Assembly (NCBI RefSeq): GCF_036320965.1
Contig: NC_092271.1
Span: 1,116,411-1,180,410, forward strand
Direction: 5' to 3'
Source: Panulirus ornatus
Taxonomy: Eukaryota > Arthropoda > Malacostraca > Decapoda > Palinuridae
DNA: 64,000 nucleotides
The translations under genes and the position numbers were made by a program. The stretch's first letter is position 1. The number at the start of each line of letters is the position of its first letter. This document shows positions 54,541 through 64,000 of the stretch, in pieces. The notes beneath the pieces were generated by a model. The model made no database searches. It saw only the letters and a program-made list of their open reading frames with translations, and was not told the DNA's origin.

Positions 54541-57071
54541 TATCCCTGGGGTTAGGTAACAAAGAATACTTCCCACGCATTCCTCACGTGTCGTAGAAGG
54601 CGACTAGACGGGACGGGAGCGCGGGGCCAGAAATCCCCCCCTCCTTGTATTTCAACTTTCTAAAATGGGAAAGAGATGAAGGAATCACGTGGGGAGTGCT
54701 CATCCTCCTCGTAGGCTCAGATTGGGGTGTCTAAATGTGTGTGGATGTAAACAAGATGTGAAAAAAGGAGATATATGTATTATGTTTTAGGAAAGGAACC
54801 TGGATGTTTTGGCTCTGAGTGAAACGAAGCTCAAGAGTAAAGGGAAGAGTGGTTTGGGAATGTCTTGGGAGTAAAGTCAGGGGTTAGTGAGAGGACAAGA
54901 GCAAGGGAAGGAGTAGCACTACTCCTGAAACAAGAGTTGTGGGAGTATGTGATAGAATGTAAGAAAGTAAATTCTAGATTAATATGGGTAAACTGAAAGT
55001 TGATGAAGAGAGATGGGTGATTATTGGTACATATGCACCTGGGCATGAGAAGAAAGATAATGAGAGGCAAGTGTTTTGGGAGCAGCTGAGTGAGTGTGTT
55101 AGTGGTTTTGATGCACAAGACCAGGTTATAGTGATGGGTGATTTGAATGCAAAGGTGAGTAATGTGGCAGTTGAGGGAATAATTGGTATACATGGGCTGT
55201 TCAGTGTTGTAAATGGAAATGGTGAGGAGCTTATAGATTTATGTGCTGAAAAAGGACTGGTTGCTGGGAATACCTGGTTTAAAAAGCGAAATACACATAA
55301 GTATACGTATATAAGTAGGAGAGATGGCCAGAGAGCGTTATTGGATTATGTGTTAATTGACAGGAGCGCGAAAGAGAGACTTTTGGATGTTAATGTGCTG
55401 AGAGGTGCAACTGGAGGGATGTCTGATCTTTATCTTGTGGAGGCTAAGGTGAAGATTTGTATGGGTTTTCAGAAAAGAAGAGAGAATGTTGAGGTGAAGA
55501 GATTAGTGAGAGTAAGTGAGTTTGGGAAGGAGACTTGTATGAGGAAGTACCAGGAGAGACTGAGTACAAAATGGAAAAAGGGTAGAACAAAGGAGGTAAG
55601 GGGAGTGTGGGAGGAATGGGATGCATTTAGGGAAGCAGTGATGGCTTGCGCAAAAGATGCTTGTGGCATAAGAAGCGTGGGAGGTGGGTTGATTAGAAAG
55701 GTTAGTGAGTGGTGGGATGAAGAAGTAAGATTATTAGTGAAAGAGAAGAGGGAGGCATTTGGACGATTTTTGCAGGGAAAAAATGCAATTGAGTGGTAGA
55801 TGTATTAAAGAAAGTGACAGGAGGTCAAAAAAAAGGTGCAAGAGGTGAAAAAGAGGTCAAATGAGAGTTGGGTTGAGAGAGTATCATGAAATTTTAGGGA
55901 GAATAAAAAGATGTTCTGGAAGGAGGTAAATAAAGTGCGTAAGACAAGGGAACAAATGGGAACTTCAGTGAAGGGGGCTAATGGGGAGGTGAACAAGTAG
56001 TGGTGATGTGAGAAGGAGATGCACTGAGTATTTTGAAGGTCTGTTGAATGTGTTCGATGATAGAGTGGCAGATATAGGGTGTTTTGGTCGAGGTGGTGTG
56101 CAAAGTGAGAGGGTTAGGAAAAATGATTTGGTAAACAGAGAAGAGGTAGTAAAAACTTTGCGGAAGATGAAAGCCGGCAAGGCAGCATGTTTGGATGGTA
56201 TTGCAGTGGAATTTATTAAAAAAGGGGGTGACTGTATTTTTGACTGGTTGGTAAGGTTATTTAATGTATGTATGACTCATGGTGAGGTGCCTGAGGATTG
56301 GCGGAATGCGTGCATAGTGCCATTGTATAAAGGCAAAGGGGATAAGAGTGAGCGCTCAAATTACAGAGGTATAAGTTTGTTGAGTATTCCTAGGAAATTA
56401 TATGAAAGGGTATTGATTGAGAGGGTGAAGGCATGTACAGAGCATTAGATTGGGGAGGAGCAGTGTGGTTTCAGAAGTGGTAGAGGATGTTTGGATCAGG
56501 TGTTTGCTTTGAAGAACGTATGTGAAAAATACTTAGAAAAGCAAATGGATTTGTATATAACATTTATGGATCCGGAGAAGACATATGATAGAGCTGATAG
56601 AGATGCTCTGTGGAAGGTACTAAGAATATATGGTGTGGGAGGCAAATTCTTAGAAACAGTGAAAAGTTTTTATCGAGGATGTAAGGCATGTGTGCGTGTA
56701 GGAAGAGAGGAAAGTGATTGGTTCTCAGTGAATGTAGGTTTGCTGGCAGGGGTGTGTGATGTCTCCATGGTTGTTTAATTTGTTTATGGATGGGGTTGTT
56801 AGGGAAGTGAATGCAAGAGTTTTGGAAAGAGGGGCAGGTATGCAGTCTGTTGGGGAAGAGAGAGCTTGGGAAGTGAGTCACTTGTTGTTCGCCGATGATG
56901 CAGCGCTGGTGGCTGATTCATGTGAGAAACTGAAGAAGCTGGTGACTGAGTTTGGTAGAGTGTGTGAAAGAAGGAAGTTAAAAGGAAATGTGAATAAGAG
57001 CAAGGTTATTAGGTACATTAGGGTTAAGGGTCAAGTCAATTGGGAGGTAAGTTTGAATGGAGAAAAATTGG
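54540..57071 (+). mobile_element. LINE-X copy C2, 5' end present, 3' end missing
   Basis: Complete 5' UTR of the GGGGTTAGGTAACAAAG type, an altered start and early stop as in C1, then open pieces at 54984-55799 (EN: GTYAPGHEK, MGDLNAK, but SDLYLV instead of SDHYLV, so the catalytic histidine is lost), 56008-56448 and 56491-56778. The RT continues to LLFADDAALVAD and [12 protein letters not shown]. At 57071 it stops and meets an inverted LINE copy. There is no 3' UTR, hairpin or tail. Confidence 0.9.
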
Positions 57072-59325
57072 ACTGCATACTTGCCCCTCTTTCCAAAACT
57101 CTTGCATTCACCTCCCTAACAACCCCATCCATAAACAAATTAAACAACCAGGGAGACATCACACACCCCTGCCGCAAACCTACATTCACTGAGAAGCAAT
57201 CACTCTCCTCTCTTGCTACACGAACACATGTCTTACATCCTCGATAAAAACTTTTCGCTGCTTGTAACAAGTTGCCTCCCACACCATATATTCTTAATAC
57301 CTTCCAGAGAGCATCTCTATCAACTGTACCATATGCCTTCTCCACATCCATAAATGCTACATACAAATCCATTTGTTTTTCTAAGTATTTCTCCCATACA
57401 TTTTTCAAATCAAACACCTGATCCACACATCCTCTACCACTTCCGAAACCACACTGCTCTTCCCCAATCTGATGCACTGTACATGACTTTACCCTCTCAA
57501 TCAATACCCTCCCATATAATTTCCCAGGAATACTCAACACACTTAAACATCTGTAATTTGAGCACTCACTCTTATCCCCTTTGCCTTTGTACAATGGCAC
57601 TATGGAAGCATTCCGCCAATCCTCAGGCACCTCACCGTGAATTATATATACATTAAATAATCTTACCAACCAGTGAGCAAAGAGTCACCCTCTTTTTAAA
57701 TAAATTCCACTGTAATACCATGCAAACCCGCTGCCTTGCCGGCTTTCATCTTCCGCAAAGCTTTTACTACCTCTTCTTTGTCTACCAAATTACCCTCCCC
57801 AACCCTCTGACTTTGCACAGCACCTCGATCAAAACACCCTATATCTGCCAATCTATCATCTAACACATTCAACAAACCTTCAAAATACTCACTCCATCTC
57901 CTTCTCACATCACCACTACTTGTTATCACCTCCCCATTAGCCCCCTTCACTGAAGTTCCCATTTGTTCCTTAGTCTTACGCACTTTATTTACCTCCTTCC
58001 AAAACTTCTTTTTATTCTCCCTAGAATTTAATGATACTCTCTCACCCCAACTCTCATTTGCCCTCTTTTTCACCTCTTGCACCTTTCTCTTGACCTCCTG
58101 CCTCTTTCTTTTATACATCTCCCATTCATTTGCATTATATCCCTGCAAAAATCTTCCAAACGTCTCTTTCTTCTCTTTTACTAATAATCTTACATCATCT
58201 TCCTACCATTCACTACCCTTTCTAATCAACCCACCTCCCACGCTTCTCATGCCACAAGCATCTTTTCCGCAAGCCATCACTGCTTCCCTAAATACAGCCC
58301 ATTCCTCCCCCACTCCCCTTACCTCCTTTGTCCTTCCCAAGCTCACTTACTCTCACCACTCTCTTCACCCCAACATTCTCTCTTCTTTTCTGAAAACCTC
58401 TACAAATCTTCAACTTCGCCTCCACAAGATAATGATCAGACATCCCTCCAGTTGCACCTATCAGCACAGTAACATCCAAAAGTCTCTCTTTCGCGTGCCT
58501 ATCAATTAACACGTAATCCAATAAAGCTCTCTGGCCATCTCTCCTACTTACATACGTATACTTATGTATATCTCTATTTTTAAACCAGGTATTTCCAATC
58601 ACCAGTCCTTTTTCAGCACATAAATCTACAAGCTCCTCACCATTTCCATTTACAACACTAAACACTCCATGTATACCAATTATTCACTCAACTGCTACAT
58701 TACTCACCTTTGCATTCAAATCACCCATCACTATAACCCGATCTCGTGCATCAAAACCACTAACACACTCATTCAGGTGCTCCCAAAACACTTGCCTCTC
58801 ATGATATTTCTTTTCATGCCCAGGTGTGTATGCACCAATAATCACCCATCTCTCTCCATCGACTTTCAGTTTTACCTATATCAATCTCCAGTTTACTTTT
58901 TTGCACTATATCACATACTCCCACCACTCCTGTTTCAAGAGTAGTGCTACTCCTTCCAATGCTCTTGTCCTCTCACTAGCCCCTGACTTTGCTCCCAAGA
59001 CATTCCCAAACCACTCTTTTCTTTACCCTTGAGCTTCGTTTCACTCAGAGCCAAATCATCCAGGTTCCTTTCATCAAACATACTACCTATCCCTACTTTT
59101 TTCTCATTTTGGTTACATCCACACACATTTAGACACCCCAATCTGAGCCTTCGAGGAGGATGAGCACTCCCCGCGTGACTCCTTCTTCTGTTTCCCCTTT
59201 TAGAAAGTCAAAATACAAGGAGGGGAGGGTTTCTAGCCCCCCGCTCCCGTCCCCTTAAGTCGCTTCTACGACACTTAAGGAATGCGTGGGAAGTATTCTT
59301 TCTCCCCTATATCCAGGGATAGGGG
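57072..59325 (-). mobile_element. LINE-X copy E, 5' end present, 3' end missing
   Basis: On the minus strand it has a 5' UTR (59325-59200), a N-terminal coding part with frameshifts, an EN segment with SDHYLV (58288-58665), a deletion of about 70 bp near 58330, and a linker and RT through GFGSGRGC, AFMDVEKAYGTVD and motif B. It ends at RGASMQ where it meets copy C2. It lacks motif C, the C-terminal region and the 3' UTR. Its 5' end abuts about 20 bp of another 5' end in inverted orientation (GGGGAGAAAGAATA) at 59322-59336. Confidence 0.9.
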
Positions 59326-59335
59326 AGAAAGAATA

Positions 59336-60075
59336 TATGAGTTTGAGAAGATATATTGTATTGGATCTAAGTTAAAGTACCCTAGATCTTTCATTGATAA
59401 ATCCCTTAAGTTAGCAAAGAAATCATTTAATAGAGTTGAGTCCAAACCTCCTATTGACACCAAGAATCTTTTAGTTCTCCCTTTTGATAATCATTTCACT
59501 TTGCTACCCATGTTGCTTAAATCCTTTAGTGTAAATGTTGCCTTTAGCAACAATAATACTATAAAGAATTTCTTAATCAGGAATTCACCAGAAAATTCTC
59601 TTGGATGCATCTATAAAGTGCCTTGTGGAAACTGTGATAAATTCTATTTTGGTCAGACTGGTAAAGATCTTTCTGTTTGACCTAAGCAACATGAATATAG
59701 TATAAGAACGGGAGAAGAATCAAATGCCCTGTATAATCACGTTAAAAACTATGATCATTGTAGTGCCTGGAGTAACGCCATCTCAGTTATCAACTCTAAC
59801 TCTATTACCAAGAGAAATATCATTGAAATTTCTGTTCTTAAATACACAAAAAAATTATAATCTTAGTATTAGTGATAGTCTGTACAAAGTAGATAACTTT
59901 ATTGTTTGATAATATTTGTAAAATGATAAGTTTATGAACGCTCGTTGTATGTTTTGGACAATCATATGTTTACCAAATGGCGTCCCAGCTTCGTCTCTTC
60001 GATGTATATCAACTGACTGTTATATTTCTCTCTTGTGTCTCCCCTGATGATGTGATTACTACACGAAAGTGCACT
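59336..60075 (+). mobile_element. Penelope-like element, 3' part with GIY-YIG domain, broken
   Basis: The open frame to 59680 reads ...LGCIYKVPCGNCDKFYFGQTGKDLSV and then TGA (probably from CGA). The frame continues after the stop with KQHEYSIRTGEESNALYNHV and SITKRNIIE until a 1-base shift near 59850, after which LSISDSLYKVDNFIV follows in another frame. The CIY...YFG spacing and following KQH are typical of the GIY-YIG endonuclease of Penelope-like elements. No RT part is present to the left, so it is 5'-truncated. A CTGATGA...CGAAA motif near the 3' end (60044-60068) resembles the hammerhead ribozyme reported in such elements. It is non-functional as assembled. Confidence 0.85.

Positions 60076-60078
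<3 letters not shown>
60044..60078 (+). ncRNA. hammerhead-like ribozyme motif of the Penelope-like element
   Basis: The conserved CTGATGA core (60044-60050), a short GTG/CAC stem II and CGAAA (60064-60068) lie in the expected order. Stem II has only 3 bp and one extra base, and stems I and III are cut short by the LINE junction at about 60076. Activity is doubtful. Confidence 0.45.

Positions 60079-63942
<3,864 letters not shown>

Positions 63943-64000
<58 letters not shown>
63943..64000. repeat. (TA)n microsatellite, continues beyond the window
   Basis: TA with one GTAT interruption at the 5' truncation point of copy G; it runs off the right edge. Confidence 0.95.

Overview
This window is animal nuclear DNA, most likely from an arthropod and probably a decapod crustacean. 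I infer this from the repeat families, the very long (TA)n, (CA)n and (TATG)n arrays, the absence of any dense gene set, and the lack of an intact host gene. The species cannot be fixed from sequence alone. No bacterial-type genes, CRISPR arrays, rRNA genes or intact tRNA genes were seen.

About two thirds of the window is one non-LTR retrotransposon family, called LINE-X here. It has a single ORF of 998 codons: an APE-type endonuclease (about residues 20-260), a linker, a reverse transcriptase (about 500-830) and a C-terminal region with a GHMERM...RGRP signature. The single ORF and general sequence resemble the RTE superfamily. The best copy is at 39581-42818 (minus), with an uninterrupted 998-aa ORF. 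Long, near-intact copies lie at 8017-10755, 44642-47655 and 51386-54400. At least fifteen further copies are truncated, rearranged or decayed. Two subfamilies are visible. The older one has a long 3' UTR and 11 extra C-terminal codons. The younger one has a C-to-T stop and a 3' UTR deletion of roughly 250 bp.

A short non-autonomous element of about 250 bp, called SINE-X here, shares its first ~100 bp with the LINE-X 5' UTR and its last ~35 bp with the LINE-X 3' terminal hairpin. It appears at 7761-7880, 29130-29380, 29448-29653, 30568-30686, 30791-31032, 31791-32040, 44379-44533 and 51117-51275. Young LINE-X and SINE-X copies are almost always bounded by (TA)n arrays, often tail-to-tail. This suggests a LINE/SINE pair that targets or generates TA microsatellites.

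Layout: 1-4040, two LINE copies tail-to-tail across TA. 4040-5030, a low-copy stretch holding an in-frame LINE-ubiquitin chimera. 5031-10755, young LINE copies and a SINE. 10756-15215, low-copy DNA with a 60-bp array, a 15-19 bp minisatellite, one LINE and a duplicated 71-bp repeat. 15216-21690, old LINEs in palindromic arrangements. 21690-25983, low-copy DNA with 35-bp, 26-bp and degenerate 30-bp arrays and a tRNA-derived SINE. 26000-32290, a dense mosaic of inverted LINE chimeras and SINEs. 32290-39340, low-copy DNA with old LINE remnants. 39340-42818, the intact LINE. 43096-56600, a 6.75-kb tandem duplication of a LINE/SINE cluster. 54541-59330, a palindrome of two LINEs that both lack their 3' ends. 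59336-60075, a broken Penelope-like element. 60076-63942, two older LINEs tail-to-tail across TA.

The most notable points are the bipartite LINE/SINE pair, the TA association, the LINE-ubiquitin fusion, and the inverted or tandem rearrangements with breakpoints in TA arrays or LINE copies. Some of the rearrangements could be assembly artefacts.
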